5,946 nt of DNA from Flavobacteriales bacterium (GTDB taxonomy: Bacteria; Bacteroidota; Bacteroidia; Flavobacteriales; Flavobacteriaceae). The notes under the pieces are model-generated. The model ran no database searches. It was not told the DNA's origin and saw nothing but the letters and a program-made list of their open reading frames with translations. The DNA is taken from positions 1-5,946 of the forward strand of contig JALVDN010000014.1 of assembly GCA_027008965.1 (NCBI GenBank), given 5' to 3'. Below are positions 5,902-5,946 of the stretch, in pieces; position 1 is the first letter of the stretch, and each line of letters opens with the position of its first letter. Position numbers and translations under genes: made by a program.

Positions 5902-5946
5902 AGTCAGGTAAATTTGGGAGAAAATTGATTTCTTTTTCGTTTATAT
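5902..5946. other. Right-edge sequence upstream of the glycosyltransferase
   Basis: This short AT-rich stretch precedes the TTG start. On the minus strand, TGACTTTG runs into the TTG start codon and misses TAnnTTTG by one base, but it cannot serve as this gene's -7 box because it overlaps the start codon. No gene, Shine-Dalgarno or terminator is seen. Confidence 0.4.

Noticed and set aside
5894..5906. TGACTTTG as a promoter -7 box on the minus strand
   Set aside because: It misses the consensus by one base and runs into the TTG start; no in-frame start lies soon enough downstream for it to drive this gene.

Overview
The window looks like a chromosomal segment of a Bacteroidota (Bacteroidetes) bacterium. 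Four things point there: a secreted protein ending in a type IX secretion (T9SS) type A sorting domain, a Prs and an L25/Ctc protein of Bacteroidetes type, TAnnTTTG promoter boxes in front of two genes, and the lack of Shine-Dalgarno sequences before most starts. I cannot name a genus.

Layout from left to right. Positions 1-880 (minus strand) hold the N-terminal 293 codons of an oligopeptidase B-like S9A peptidase; the catalytic domain lies outside the window. Positions 881-1276 are a divergent intergenic region. It has a TAnnTTTG box for each flanking gene and, between them, a GC-rich structured element (about 939-1164) with two hairpins, which I read as a dispersed Bacteroidetes-type intergenic repeat. 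Positions 1277-2831 (plus strand) form a two-gene operon, prs (PRPP synthetase) and rplY (ribosomal protein L25/Ctc), separated by 13 bases and closed by a strong intrinsic terminator at 2849-2880. Positions 2901-4850 (minus strand) encode a 649-residue secreted multidomain T9SS cargo protein that converges on the same terminator. Positions 4924-5901 (minus strand) encode a family 2 glycosyltransferase with a probable TTG start. It is followed by an AT-only stem-loop.

The left half is housekeeping: nucleotide precursor supply, translation and peptide turnover. The right half is envelope or secretion related, with a glycosyltransferase upstream of a T9SS cargo gene on the same strand. T9SS cargo is often attached to a surface lipopolysaccharide, so a link is conceivable, but adjacency is the only evidence. 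I found no CRISPR array, tRNA, rRNA, transposase or phage gene. I see no convincing new multi-gene system. The items most worth a second look are the structured element between prs and ptrB, the unusual arginine in the PRPP-binding loop of Prs, and the uncharacterised T9SS cargo protein.
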